A stretch of DNA of 64,000 bases from Lates calcarifer (taxonomy: Eukaryota; Chordata; Actinopteri; Centropomidae): positions 2,055,937 to 2,119,936 of the forward strand of contig NC_066856.1 in the NCBI RefSeq assembly GCF_001640805.2, given 5' to 3'. Each line of letters opens with the position of its first letter. Position 1 is the first letter of the stretch. Positions 35,231-48,110 of this stretch are shown here, piece after piece. Made by a program: the position numbers and the translations under genes. The notes beneath the pieces were generated by a model. That model ran no database searches. It saw only the letters and a list, made by a program, of their open reading frames with translations, and had not been told where the DNA came from.

Positions 35231-38200
35231 CAGCCTTGTTTCATGGGAAGAACTTTAAACCAAAGTGACAAAGTATCCTCCTGGGTAAGAGCATGTGGAG
35301 GAATTTCAGCACTGATATCCATTACACTTAGAGTTCATGAACTGCTATTTTGTCTGGAAAACATTACTTTAAATGCAAGAGCAGTAAATACATCAGTATT
35401 TATGTGCTCTGAACAATAGCTTCAAATCCTCTTTTGATAGATTAAGTAAAGCACCAAAGGCCCTGTTAGAAAACGAGGGCTTATTTTATGATTAAACAGC
35501 TACATGATCAAAATTATCCAGATCAAAGAAACTCCCCGACTTAAAACTGAATAAAAAATTACTCAGTGGAATTAATTTATTTTCTATTTTCTCTGTTAAC
35601 ATGTATTACTTTGCATTTGGCATTAGGCTGCTACATCTTCTGCAAATTGGCTTTCCCTCCTTTCCTTCCACTTATTTTATACATTTGTAATCAGATATTA
35701 GCAGCTGATGCTTCAGATATTACTCAAGCTGTGCAGAAAGATCCCTTGTTAATTTAAAGCTTGTGTGTCGACTGCCATTTCTCATATATGGAAGTTAATC
35801 ATTTCTAGTGTGAGTGGCTGTCCAGCAAGGAAAAACAGTGGAGCCTGTTGTGTTATGTAACCATCGTTACAGTCCATACAGGGAGTTTGACTATTTACTG
35901 TACTTTGAGTCATGTAAGGAGCTTACATGTTCATGTGCAGTCAGCACTACATTTGAGGAAGCACACACAGGGAACAGAGACTGTGCTGTATGCTGCTTAC
36001 TTAACAGTTAATTGCTTTTAGAAATAACATGCTACAGCATGATACATTAGTGAAACAATAATTACTGTGTGTTGTATACCATGTAATTGGTTCTAATTTA
36101 TCACTGAAAAACCTACAGCTAATTTTTTTCCCCATATTTTATTTTAATTTTTTTTATCTTCTGGGGAGGAGGAGATCCACCAGATCAATTATTTAAAACT
36201 ATCCTCATAATGAGGCAAATAAAATATACTGGCCAGTGTATTACACCAAGAGGGATTTATGGGTCAAAACTGGTGATTAAAAGTGGAAGAATTCCTCTTA
36301 CACAGTTATGTTCATTACACTGTATGTGTGGTTTTATATAATGTATCTACATGTCAGCAGTCTGTGATGTAGAGTTGATTTCTAGCAGTTATCAGCACAT
36401 ATCTGGTGTACACACTTGCCCACCCCCCGACTTTCCTACTTCTGTTTTAGTTAGTGATTTCATTTCCCGCAGTGCCTTTAATCAGCACCCAGGGAAGTGG
36501 ATTCTCTTCACTTTGTAAATATATCATGTACATGTACCAGCCCCAAAAGCTATTTCTAAACCCTTTAATAGTGTTCGCTGCCATTTGATAGAGAATATAT
36601 TAGAGTCAGTTTACACATTGTCACTTCATGGGTCTTGGACAGACTGAATAGCTGTCTGAGCTTCTTCATAAATATGATTCATCCATGTGTTTGTATCAGT
36701 ATATGAACAGTTAAGTCTGATTTGTGATCTGGCCCACAGAGACATATAGATGTAGCTAAGTGTCTAAAATTTCATCCGGATTTTATCTGAATATGAGACA
36801 CTTTGAATGACAAATGTAAATGGGTCTATGAACGTGTGAGATCTTTCTCTAGTTGGAAAAAAAAGGTTATATTTAACTGAACCTTACTGAGCTATCTGAG
36901 TCCTTCAACTGAAGTAAATCTTAACTAAAAAATCTTACAAAATCTGTATATTTCCATGGAATACAAAGGTTTTTTTTTTTTTTTATAAACAGTTGAAGAT
37001 ATCAAAACTATTTCTTACATATCTTCATGCTTATTCAGACTCCTTTTTGTTGTTTTCAATGAAAACAGTCACTAATGAAGTTGTAGATATTGGTAATAAT
37101 GCAATAATAAAGCAGAACTTAAGCACAGTCATTTGTACTGCAACAACTGCTACTGCACCAACACACAGTGAGCAGGTCATATTATATGATATTTATTTAT
37201 TTATTTATTTTACCACCAGTTAATTTTTGTAAAAAGTTTAGTTATTCATCATTAAACATGTTTTATGTTTGTGTTACATGTAAAATGTTTATTATTGGTT
37301 TCACACATCAGTCTTGTCACAAAAAGAGATGTGTCATTAATTATTCCACTTTAATGGAGACAAATCTGTGTAGATTGCTGAAAGAGCACTTTACCAAATG
37401 ACTGAGATGTCCATTTACAGCTAGAGGTTCAAAATAAAAATTTTAAAAAAGAAAAAACGGTCCAGTCATAGCGTAGAGATGAATAAATGATGCATTTTGA
37501 CAAAGGAACTAATAAATGAATAAATGCTATTGTGTTTTACAGTGGACCTTTGTAGATCTTCTGAGCTGTGTTAAAGTAACATGATATGATGGTGAATTCA
37601 TGACATTAAATTTGACAACAGTCTGATTCAGATATGAGAAAAAGGAGGAGAATTTTGCAGAAAGTGAATGTCTCAAATCTGTATTTCCAAATATCTGCAG
37701 TGAGTGCGTTCATTTATTCATTTTTAGTGCTCAGGACTTTCACTGCTCTAATATGAAGCAAAACTCTATATCTATCCTGGAGTTTCTGCTCTCTGGCATG
37801 TCTGCTTTGTTTTCCACTCGCAGAGAACGTGGTGGATGAAAAATTAGTTCAGAGCAAACATTTCAAACCATAACAAACCACACAAGTGCTTCACAGCCCT
37901 CTTCCTCCCTTTTAGAGTTTATTGTGGGTGTGGTGCTGCAAAAGTCCAGCTGCTGCATACTGAGTGAGTGAATAATAAAATAAATTGTGTTTGAGGAGGC
38001 TTACATTAAATATTAGTCATTCATGAATCATGAATAGGACGGGGGGGGGACCTCCTTTTGCTGAGTTTTATCACTGCCCTTTTATGGCTGAGCACCAGCA
38101 CTTTTAACCAAACCCAGACCTGACTCTTGGACTAGGTCCGAGCTCTTTCTGACTCACAGCATGTCTTATTCACTGCTCACAGGGGAGAGAGCAGGGTGGA

Positions 38201-40879
38201 TGGCTTTGCATGCAGCAGGTACCTGGGGCTCTCAGCATGCAAAATGGTCATCTAAAACACTAAAGGTTGGCCAGACAGGGACATTAACAGGGACGCAGGG
38301 GATGGCCACTGTAACAAGTCACCTTGGCTCATATTTACTCATAAAATCTTTTTATTATAATGTGAAACATTCTGCAAAGATGCAAAGAACATCTTGAATA
38401 TTCAAGTATGGTACTGATATTTAGACCATCTTCTTGGATCTAAGTGTCATTCAAGCTGCATTTGTACCATAATTACTTATAATTTAACTTTTTTTCCATA
38501 TGCACTAATGTAAACAAAGGCTGAGCTAAAACAAACTACAGTGCAACCACAAACTACAGACAGACAAGAGTACACAAGGTAACAATTATGTACCTTTTGA
38601 AGAATGTTTGTCACTTTTAAATGAAAAAAGTAGGAGACAGGTCTTTTAATCTGCACTTCTCACCCTAGAATAATTTAAACTGTTGATAGTTTCCATTCAT
38701 TCTATGATTTTTCACACAGATCAGTGCAGTAGACCACACTTTTTTGACCTGTTAGTCAGTTTAATAAAAGTCAGCTTGGCAAAAAAATGTACAGTTTTCA
38801 GCATTGAAAGCTTCTGTCAGGTGCAACACAACATGAACAAAAAAAGGAAAAGTGACTTGTGTCCATGTCCATTTTGTAAGGCAGGCTTTTCTTATAAATT
38901 TGTAATCTACCAGCTCAAGCCAAGTTAATCCTGATGATTCCCTTTAACTGCGATCTGCTGAAAAAAGTAACCATCGGGGAAACATGGTGATTTGCAGTGG
39001 AAAAAGTCAACAACAATTACAAAAAGCCTCAGTAGAGCATGATTTACTGAGATGGATGGTTTTTGTTTTGCAGTAAAACAATGGGAAGCAGATGAATTAT
39101 GCTTGTCAGCAGCTTTAATTTGAGGGCAGGATGAAGGACACTGGGTCACAGGGATGTCACAATAAAATACTGAGTTAAGTTCCTGTTTTGTTATGAAAGA
39201 GTTACTGTTGGGTTGAGAAAGGTCAATTAATGTGTACTTTTTTAAAAGTTACATAATTTTGTTTTTTCATGCTATAGCTTCAAGGCTTATATGGTTTTGT
39301 AGAAAATCACGTGACCTATGACAAACGAGGCTTTGCTGGTTTGCTTTGAGTGCTGGAACCTGAGGTTCAAAAGCTTTGGGTCCCTAAGCCATAACAAGGC
39401 TCAAGAGGCTGTACGACTCCTAAAAGTAGAATGATCTATTTGTAATTAGGAACACTGGTATTTCAGCCTCGAGCTACAAACAGCTCTGGTAAGTTTTTAT
39501 TGGCTTCGTGAGTTTCTGTTGATATATTACTACTGTTACATTTCGGCAAGACTGAGTAGAGCTAATTAGATGTTTTAATAAGTGTTGCAAATGCCACAGC
39601 GGATGCAACTCTAGAAGTGGAACATTACCTGCCTGAAAACAATGGTTCAAAGAAGTGAGGATCCACTCCAGTAGTGGCATACACAAAATGTTGTGCATCC
39701 TCACCTGCACCACATGGCACTGAAGTCCTTATGTTCACCAGCATCCCCAGTGTAGAGGGTGTTTTTAGAGGTCGTTTGTAAGAAGAGGAACCTCCTAAAG
39801 CCAGGATCAGTAAAGACAGTTCTGCTGAATGACTTGGCTGCCACACATTAACTTCAGCAATTGATGTCACCAACGAATATTCTTACTGTACTGATACTAT
39901 TACTAGTGAAGCTTTGTGTAATGGACCTTTTGGCAAGCTAATGGGATGGAAAGCCTCACTGCTTCAGGAAGCTTCATTTGGCCACCACTATAGAGGAGGT
40001 TAAAGAATAACTGGTATATTTTTCTCATAGTAAACTAACTGCATAATACTAAAACTGTCAATGAACTAGCCAGCCAACTGGCAACTGTGTGTATCCAAAT
40101 CCTGATGTGTCTTCCTCTGGGTAGTAGAGCTCCATTTTCCAAAATCCTTGCACCCTATGAGTGACATGCTCCTTCATCGTGAGGAACATAGGCACTGTAG
40201 TATTTTTTTGAGTCAATCATACACATGTCCTGCTGCAGTAAATACTAGCTCAAGCACCAAATATATATTAATCCACGACTGGAAAGTAGTCCCAAATAAT
40301 CATACTACTTACCCCAGTCTGAGTGAAGTTTGCCAAACATTAGTGTGCAGGTGTTTTAAAGGATCATTTAGCTTTTTTTTTTAAATATGAAACTATATAT
40401 TTGTGAGCTATACATCTTCACAATACATAGGCTTATGGCTGAATGCCACAGACAGGATAGGGAAGAGAAGAGAGACAAAATCACAACAACACATTGGTTG
40501 ATTTCAGGATGTGATATATCAGCATTATCATCAGGGACTTCAATCACAGGTTTTAGTCAGTGTGCCTTGTGATTGGTTGTATGCTTGACTTAAATGCCAC
40601 AAAGCAGAACATGTTTGTACTTACACTGGCTAGATTAAGAATGTATGTCAGTGTATTGCTGTGACAGTTATTTTCCCTCCCCCATTGTACAGTACAACCA
40701 AGCAATCATGAAGAATGTCTTACACATGCACACACTCAAACATGCACTCAGTCGCACACTTGAAATCCATTTCTTCATCTTTCCCCAAAGAAGCATGTTG
40801 CTCCTCAGCTGTGTTATTGAGTGACATTTGAGAGTGAAATCACTTAAGACAAAAGAATAAACCTGTTTAGTTTAGTTTG
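35231..40879. other. long unassigned AT-rich stretch
   Basis: This is the emptiest part of the window. Simple sequences are T15 at 36970-36984, (TTTA)n at 37192-37211 and G9 at 38041-38049. All open frames are short, and AT-driven where longer than 70 codons. 39300-40000 contains text that may be an old dispersed repeat (cttcaggaagcttcatttgg) that I could not assign. Confidence 0.35.
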
Positions 40880-41130
40880 CCCCCCATCTGGGTTCTTCAT
40901 TCATTCAGTCCCAACTCTGTGCCCTGTGGGTAGGAAGCAGAGAGATTTTCACCTTATCCCCTATTGATCTCCCCTCCTGAGCGGTGTCATTTATTTGCAG
41001 GGTGATATAAGTGGGACTGATTAGAACAAGGGGCCTGATTGATTTGCGCACACATGCAGTGCGACAACCAGGAGAAAATCAGACCTGGCGGGGAGGGAGA
41101 ACATTCATCTGAGGTTTGTCCAGCTCTCTC
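40880..41130. other. candidate conserved non-coding element
   Basis: Complex, repeat-free sequence (tgagcggtgtcatttatttg, gatttgcgcacacatgc, gtgcgacaaccagg, acctggcgggg) directly upstream of a TG microsatellite. No coding frame. Confidence 0.3.
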
Positions 41131-41153
41131 ATGCCAGAAAACACGATCGTCTA

Positions 41154-41194
41154 TGTGTGTGTGTGTGTGTGTGTGTACGCATGCGTGTGTGTGA
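41154..41194. repeat. (TG)n microsatellite
   Basis: TG repeats interrupted by tacgcatgcg; length-variable simple sequence. Confidence 0.9.
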
Positions 41195-41262
41195 GTGATT
41201 GCAGGATACGCAAGTGCTTTGAATCAGCCTGAAAAGCTTTGAGGGGAAAAAAAACCCAAACA

Positions 41263-41277
41263 AATGCAATTTGCATT
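41263..41277. promoter_or_regulatory. octamer palindrome
   Basis: The string aatgcaatttgcatt is a perfect palindrome of seven bases on each side of a central T, and it contains the octamer ATTTGCAT (41269-41276). POU-domain factors bind such octamers, and palindromic versions can bind dimers. The match is exact, but function is inferred. Confidence 0.35.
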
Positions 41278-41699
41278 CCAATTTGTTTACAAAGCAACCT
41301 TACACACCATCAAATGATAAGATAAATGATGGTGTGTGCCTTTTGTTAAGCACTCCCTCGATTCAAACTCCTCTGATTGATTCGAGGCAGACACTGACCC
41401 TGACACCGAAGCACCATTATAAACATCTCCAATGTCCTTGTTCGTGCATTATGTCTAGCTGAGTAACTTTAATAAGCATCTTTCACTTGTTGTGTTAGTG
41501 GGATGAACAGAGTGAGATGTGCCCTCCAGTCTCTGGACTGATTAAAAGAACGGGCCTGAATAAAGAGCTTAAGGGTTCTCCTGCTCTGTGTCAGCCATGT
41601 CTCTTTATCTGTCAACCCTGAGAGTATTTGGTGCTTCTGAAGTGGATAAAATACAATAAATCTAACACTAATTCTGCCTGTCTTCAGAGCTGACCTAAA

Positions 41700-42480
41700 C
41701 AAGAGTGTTTGCTTCTTTCGAGCCCCTAAAGAAATCCAGTTTGTGATGATTCATTCTCTTTGGCTCCTGACACATTTTGACTCAGCAGAAATTCAGTCGA
41801 CTTCCAATTTTCTGAAAAGTTTTTAGTCGGGTTCTGTTTAATTAACTAGAGTTCAACTGAGAGTCAAAACCGATTCGCACTAATGATCTGGTCATAGCGT
41901 TGAACATTGTTGAGACCCAGACACATGCCCCCAATTTCCTTAAAAGCGAGCCATGTTCTTGTAAACAACTCCTCCAGCTGAACATGACAAGTCTCCCCTT
42001 CTTCGTTCAAAGGGCATCCTCTCTGCATTACGGCCTCCTTAATGAAAAAGAAGCAGGATGGAACACATCAGGGAAGATTTCACAAGAACCTTCCCTCTAA
42101 TGTCTGTGGAAGCCAGGGGGCTCTAAAAAACCCTACTAAAAGTCTTGCAGCCTGTCTGCTCGATTGCTTCCACAATGAGTTAGTTAACTACACCTTCCTT
42201 CACCCTGCAGACAAACCTTCCCTGTAAATGCCACAGTGATATTTTCACATTGCAAATCTCCCTTTCTGCTATCTCCAGTGGAGCTATGGTTTGACCCTGT
42301 CTATTGATGAGCGGAGACTGAGCCTGGCCCTGCAGGGGACCAGCTTGTCTTCCAAGCGGCAGGCGCTATCATCACTAAATATCTACTAACAAGCACCAGC
42401 ACTTAAGCCACAGACAGTTTGCATTCCAGCAGGGTAGGGAAACAGCTGCAAATTATGTTGCTATCCTCTGTCATTTTCCT
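41700..42480. other. cluster of candidate conserved non-coding elements
   Basis: Repeat-free blocks with CpGs and homeodomain cores: tttagtcgggttctg and tttaattaactagag near 41825-41855, aaaaccgattcgcac near 41865, ggtcatagcgttgaac near 41890, and gagcggagactgagc plus aagcggcaggcgct near 42310-42370. Short frames (41900-42100, 42042-42227) overlap in different frames and carry no domain. Confidence 0.3.
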
Positions 42481-42946
42481 GACAGGTAGTGAGTGCTTTT
42501 ACATGTTTGAATTTTTAGCACAAATAAATCTAATGCAACTATTTATACTGGTACACAAACAATTCTTGCTTCCAAAAATATAAAGGAATGAGAAAGTGGC
42601 ATAAGATCTAACATCGAAGAGTCCAAGCACCTCTGGACAGGGCACTGTCTTGATAATAGTTCAATTATTACGTTTTTACTCATTAATTCCTTTGTTAAAG
42701 AAGAAAATCAGCAAAAGATTCCCAACAGTGGCCATGCCAGCACCACAACAAATGGTAATATGGGTAAACTGGACAAATCTAAAGGGTCTCAGTTAGAGGA
42801 GAATCTTCCCAGTAGCAGTTCTTCCTTTTGATTAAGTCTGGATGGATGTATAATGTTTCTACCCAGAAATTTTTGTGTAGTGCTGTTTTTAGCTGATCAT
42901 CCCTTTATTGTGTGTTTGGGGAAATCGTCTAGAAAATGCAGGCATC
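42481..42946. other. unassigned DNA
   Basis: No gene or repeat family recognised. Confidence 0.35.
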
Positions 42947-43012
42947 AATCAGAATCATTTTAATTGCAAAATACAGTAAATGAGCTTCGGAATTTGTCTC
43001 CATGACACTGAC
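42947..43012 (-). mobile_element. possible LINE/SINE 3' end, inverted
   Basis: The run aatcagaatcattttaattg, caaaatacagtaaat and ggaatttgtctc resembles the inverted 3' terminal region of a common teleost retroposon ('agaatcattttaattgccaagtacagt...ggaatttg'). Only about 60 bases match and no repeat tail remains, so the assignment is tentative. Confidence 0.4.
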
Positions 43013-43640
43013 ACTCAGCTATACTGACAATTTCTTCTTCAGTTTCAAAATATATTTCTGACACAAAGTAATGTTCCAAGGGCACATTGATATTAGTATG
43101 TATGAAAAATATTTGTTGCTGGCACGACATCTTTCTCTAGTGTTTACAGCAGGTCTGGTTTAGTTTTATAGACCTTCATCAAGAGTCTGTCTCCAAGCTC
43201 TTTGCAGAGAATGTGCCTAACTAATCAGCAGTCCATCACAGAAGTAAATGATGCAGTGAAAAATATCTAACAAAACAAAAGATGAGACACTAAATAGCAC
43301 TTTGGAAACTCTATATTATATTAATATATATTGGTGCCATTGACTTTAAAGGATAGAAAAAACAACATCCGTGTAGATTAAGTGGACCAGACCAGACTTG
43401 TGTCTTTCATAATCTAAACAAATCAGGGCTAGATCAGACTACTGACACCTCATCTCTTCAATTCTCTCTGCACTGTGCATATATTAGTTTGTAATTAGTA
43501 ATTAGTTTGCGTGTACTCGACTGAGCACTAATTCATTACAGTAAAATGCACCATGTAAGCACAATATAAACTGAAACTATAAGGTGCCACCTTATGGCGC
43601 CAGTCACTGCAGTTCTTTATGTGTTTTAGTGGTGTATACA
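43013..43640. other. unassigned AT-rich DNA
   Basis: Tandem homeodomain-type cores lie at 43492-43505 (listed separately). Otherwise nothing recognised. Confidence 0.35.
43492..43505. promoter_or_regulatory. tandem TAATTAG sites
   Basis: The heptamer TAATTAG occurs twice head-to-tail (taattagtaattag). Each is a good homeodomain core. The arrangement is exact, but the local AT content makes chance occurrence plausible. Confidence 0.25.
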
Positions 43641-43745
43641 TTTCTTACTGAGAGTTAGATGGGAAGATGGACACCACTCTAATGTCTGCATTATGAACAT
43701 GAAAATACTAATACCAGTAGATGGTTAGACTGGAAACTGGGACAA
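43641..43745 (-). repeat. teleost interspersed repeat, copy B
   Basis: cttactgagagttagatggg, accactctaatgtctgc and ttagactggaaactggg match, in the same order and reverse-complemented, the repeat copy at 321-491. Downstream text to about 43955 (caatgaaaaattctctgtgg, gcatcttccccagcaacc, tataaaagagatgtttgg) also feels repetitive and may be an adjoining element. Confidence 0.6.
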
Positions 43746-44399
43746 GGAAGCATAAGAATGACTTTTTGTGGTGTTATAATAGAATATGTGCCAGATTCAC
43801 AGCTGTATTAAGAGCTGGATATGACACCGTCACTCAGCCTTACTACAATTTTGTCACAGTGGCCAACGGTAGTCCTGCAATGAAAAATTCTCTGTGGTTC
43901 AAAAAGCATCTTCCCCAGCAACCACCTTTATAAAAGAGATGTTTGGCACTACAAGATCAATTATTACTCTTTATATTATGATTTTTTAAAAATCATGAAG
44001 GTTTTATAGTTGTAAAATTAAGAAATTTGTGTGTGTGTATGTGTGTGTGTGAGAGAGATGTCATGTCCCAGTTGGAGAAACTTTTTTGCTTAGGTGCTTG
44101 TAGACTAACTTTTATTCTGGTATCCACTTGTTGTTAATTATTCATCCAGCCTTGGGTTAATAGACTGGTAGCCAGAGGTACAACAATTACTGTACAAGGA
44201 TCTGGAGTTTGGAGCAGAAACGTTGGTAAACAAAACCAGGAGGAGTTTAGAGTATCAGAGATCAAATTTCTCGCCATCCAGAAACAGTGGGAACAACACT
44301 GGATGATTTGCCACAGACTGTGATTTGTCCTACAGTCAAATATGTCAGTAACCTAAAGGCCAGCAGGTCAGGCCAGCACAAGTAGTATATACTTTTTAA
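43746..44399. other. possible repeat remnant and microsatellite
   Basis: A TG microsatellite with GAGAGA end lies at 44028-44056. The first 200 bases may belong to a dispersed repeat. No gene. Confidence 0.3.
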
Positions 44400-44990
44400 T
44401 GTTTTGCTGTTGGAAAAAAAGAGAAAACTTGATTCTTAATAGCAGTATCAGTAAAATTGCTGTGTTTCTACCAAATTCAAGGTCTGGGTGTATTGGAACA
44501 ATCAGTCCTAATTCTGCCTCTTTCACCGTAACAAAAGCACTTAGTCTGCATCTTCTCCCAGCAATTGATCTTGAATGTCCTTCTCTCTATGGAGACTTTA
44601 GTTTGTCCCTGGTCCTTAATGCTCATCTCTCGGCCTCTGTTTCTCCCTCTGTCTATCTCTGCCTATCTCATTCTCCCTCACTTGTTCTCCCTGCATGCAT
44701 ATTAACGAAATGTGCCTTGTTCCTCTCTGCCTGAAAGTCATTTATCCTAATGTGGGAGGAAGTTGTGGCTTTACTGGCCTCCTCATGACTTATTCAGGAT
44801 AATGTGCGACAGTGACGCTCTAATGGCATCGTGTTGGAGAGCCACAAACAAATGGCAGGCCTGTAGTGTCCACCCAGACTCTGATTAATAAGAGGCGGCA
44901 ATCAATGGAGGTGGCCCGACCCCTGGGGTGATCTGTAGGGAGGGAGGAAACCAGACGGGACAACAGTGAGGACAGAGTGTACATAATGGA
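44400..44990. other. candidate conserved element with pyrimidine tract
   Basis: 44580-44700 is a CT-rich tract. 44740-44960 is complex and CpG-containing (gtgcgacagtgacgctc, ggcatcgtgttgg, aagaggcggcaatcaatgg, ggcccgacccc). The 111-codon + frame at 44399-44734 ends inside the CT tract and has no domain pattern. Confidence 0.3.
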
Positions 44991-45016
44991 CCATATGTTT
45001 GACCAGCTGAATGTAT

Positions 45017-45018
<2 letters not shown>

Positions 45019-45055
<37 letters not shown>

Positions 45056-45064
45056 TGTGTGTGT
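45019..45064. repeat. (TG)n microsatellite
   Basis: TG dinucleotide tract of about 45 bases with one TATG interruption. Confidence 0.95.
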
Positions 45065-45579
45065 TTTAAATATCTAAAGCTTGTGATGAACGAGTAGGAA
45101 GGAGTTAAGTGTCTTGCTCAAGGACAATTTAGCAGGTCATGTGGACATCAGGGGAAATTATAGCTTTTCTTCTGGAGCTTCCCGTGATGTACTGTTACTG
45201 TATTCATTCATTCATCTCTGCATCCAGTGTGAAAAGTATGTTCAGACTGAACTCATGATGACCCTTGTTTTTGCAAATCCTTGATCTCAGCTGCTTTTCT
45301 TGCTGTATCCTTGGCAAACTGTTTCCTCTTAACCATATTGACCCTGTGAAAAGCAAAAGACACACAAGTGTAGCAGTTTGGTGGACAGCCAAGACACGGA
45401 AAACCCATCAATAAAACTACAGAGGCAATACACAGAGGGGACATGGCACATCCCTGGAGTGCTCCTTTTTTAAACGGCCCCTTTTCCTTTCTTAGTAAAC
45501 TCCCAAACGATGACAAGCCAATTAACCTGCATCATTAGTTTGAGAGGAAGCTCTTTTAAATGAAACCACAAGGCAGAAC
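45065..45579. other. unassigned DNA
   Basis: Nothing recognised. Overlapping minus-strand frames at 45204-45516 have no domain. Confidence 0.35.
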
Positions 45580-45800
45580 TTTAAGGAGGTTTTGCATTAT
45601 TGATCTAATGTCAGGGCCGGAAGCAGTGGTCGTCATTGGGGAGTTGACGCAGGCTGGAGCGAATTACTGTAATGGCTATCTGTGCCATCTGAAAATCAGC
45701 TATCATTGTTAACCACTAATGGGCTGTAACATACTGTTAGTGTGCTTGCTAATGCATTACAGATTAGCTGGATTTGGTTTCCTCCTCTTCATCTGTTTTG
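45580..45800. other. candidate conserved non-coding element
   Basis: Repeat-free block with gtcagggccggaagcag, ggtcgtcattggg, gttgacgcaggctgg and ggagcgaattactg, then several short ATTA cores. No coding frame. Confidence 0.3.
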
Positions 45801-46599
45801 GAGAGGAGAGATTTGAAGGACATTGTTTCTATGTGGATTGTCCATAAACAGAGATTTCCACTTTGACTGTACACTCTTCAAACAAGTGGTCCAATATTTA
45901 ACCTTATTTGGTCTGTGTCTTAGTACATATATGGCACCCCTCAGTGGTTCAGTGTAAAATATGCACTAAGTAGTAAAAGCTTCCATTTTAGAAGTTAAGA
46001 GTAATGAACTAATTTGAATCATTTTATACATGCACATTCATTCTTGATGATCAGTTCATTTTTCAAGCAAAAAAAAAAAAAAAAAGTGGCACACAACACT
46101 CCACCATTGACCCAAATCAGCCACAGAAATACCTTAAGAACAGCCAAATCCATTGCATTAATTAACTCAAAAACATATCAAAACAACCAAGATGAACCCA
46201 AGACTATAAAAGACACAAAGTCAAAACACAAAGTAGAAACTCTGTTTTCTCTCTTGCCAAGAATGGCAGTGTTAGAAAAATAAAAATAACACAAATGCAG
46301 GCCCACTGTCAGAGAGAAAAGGCATCTAGGCCAAAACTGAGACACATATATGTCAACTTTTGTCAAAAAAAAACCAAAAAAAAAAAACCAACAACAACTT
46401 TGAGTTATGTTACACATGTAATGTTACTCAAACACGGGTGATAATCTGTTAAAGAATCAGACATGGTTGAAATGCAAAAGGAAGGTGAATGATAACGAGT
46501 GCTAGCAACTGGAGTTGGCTGAAATTTATAGCTGACAACCAAAGCACTGTAGCTCTGCTCTCTATAGAGCTGGTAACAACATAATCATAAAAGGGTCTA
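45801..46599. other. unassigned DNA with A-runs and dispersed motif
   Basis: An A17 run lies at 46069-46085. The motif at 46200-46230 is the second copy of the 31-base block at 9765-9795. Sequence around 46130-46240 is rich in caaaa/acacaaag units and may be a worn minisatellite. Confidence 0.4.
46200..46230 (+). repeat. acaaagagacacaaa-type dispersed motif, copy 2
   Basis: agactataaaagacacaaag followed by tcaaaacacaa is the same orientation as, and one base different from, the block at 9765-9795. See that entry for the proposed family. Confidence 0.5.
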
Positions 46600-48110
46600 T
46601 TTTCTGTACAAACGTATTATTTGTGGCAAAAGGTTCTTTGATTTGGAACGCAGAAGCTTGAGGCTCCTCGCTGAGGCTTTTTATGGGAGATTTTTAGTGG
46701 GTTTATAAACATAATTCATAGATTTTTGAAACCGCTCTTTATGCCACTTCATCCTTCAGTTTCATGATTTACTGTTTTGCTCCCAGTCATCTCAAATGGT
46801 AATTTCTAGTGAACAGGCCTATCCATTTACATTCAATAAATAAATGATTGCTGAAGTTCGAAACTCTCGTTTTTGTGGTTCCTCACATAAATTGTTCATA
46901 TATATAATTTCACCACCAAAAACCTGGCTAATAACCATTGCATATTCACATTCTTCTTCATCACATTCTGGAGGGTTTCGGAAATACAATAAAAATATTA
47001 TTTTCCCCCTTACCTCACATGTATTATTAACTACGAGAGAGGAGATTCTCCTCATATCTTATTATCCATAAAAATGGCCAGTATAACAGTGAGTTTAATA
47101 TAACACCCTTGCTCATTGCAGTGAATAGAGTGTGATGCATTTTAATAGAGCTAAGAGTGATATCACATTTTACTCTGGTAGAAAAATGTGCATTTCGATC
47201 AGTTAGGATGTTCTTATTAGAGTCACATAAAATTCGATGTTGCTGGCATTGTTCTTTTGGTGCTGAAGACCCAAGGCACAAAGTTTCCTCTATTTTCTCC
47301 ACATGTTCCCCAGATCTTTTTCTTTAAAAGACATGTATGCCCTCTGCGGGGGTAAGGCGCGATCTTGCACTTCATTAGAAATGTACTACACGTGCCTTAC
47401 TAAAGTGATATGTAAGCAAAAAAGAAACCCAATTGAGAACATGCTGCTTTGCCATGGAACTACTCTCTGCTTCTGTGTGCCACGAGCATGCCTCATTACC
47501 TTCAAAGAGCATTTTCAAACAGCTTTTTGGGAGACTTGCCAACATTTTTTTTCCTCAGGAAATTTTCAAAACAATTTGGTTTTGCCATCTTTATTTTTGT
47601 GATTTGAGTATTGAATAATTAATGTTCTCTCTGCTTTGCCTCATCAAGCACAACACACACAGTTCGGCTCACACTCCCCTACCCTTGGTTGATTGTCAAC
47701 GACAAAGAGACAGAAAAAATTTAAAGATATCCTTCTACATGGGTGTAATGTTCAAGGATAAGGGCTGCAGGTAATTACCAATAAAGGGCAAGTCATTATC
47801 CCCAAGTGGTCACAAGTACAAGAAACAGCATATTGAGTGTCATTGACTGGATTAATCAATTTTACAGCTTCTTGCCCTGCTTTTTATTTGGTTTTGCAGG
47901 TAGAACATTTTAGCATCCCTGAGCTGCAAAAAAAGAGAGAAGCATTCAGCACATTCTCTCTATACATAAAGCTCCGGGGGTTATTCCTCTCAAAGGAGTT
48001 TAAAATGAACAGTGAGCTTGGTGCCTCTGAAAGCAGAACTGGATTTAAAGACAAACGTGCCCAACCAGACGTAACTCAATTTGCTTAAATATCCTCTGAC
48101 TTTGCAGCAG
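46600..48110. other. long block of candidate conserved non-coding elements
   Basis: About 1.5 kb with no microsatellite or recognisable transposon and with a texture unlike its flanks. Notable parts: 46620-46800 (tttggaacgcagaagc, ctcctcgctgagg), 46840-47060 (AT-rich, open on the minus strand as FLLYFRNPPECDEEECEYAM), 47300-47560 (ctctgcgggggtaaggcgc) and 47640-48080 (gttcggctcacac, ttgtcaacgacaaagag, ccagacgtaactc). Frames on opposite strands overlap at 46819-47071, so at most one could be real. The cluster is my best candidate for an enhancer region, by inference. Confidence 0.35.

Noticed and set aside
47303..47602. 99-codon frame
   Set aside because: No domain and no flanking splice sites; sits within a block better explained as conserved non-coding sequence.
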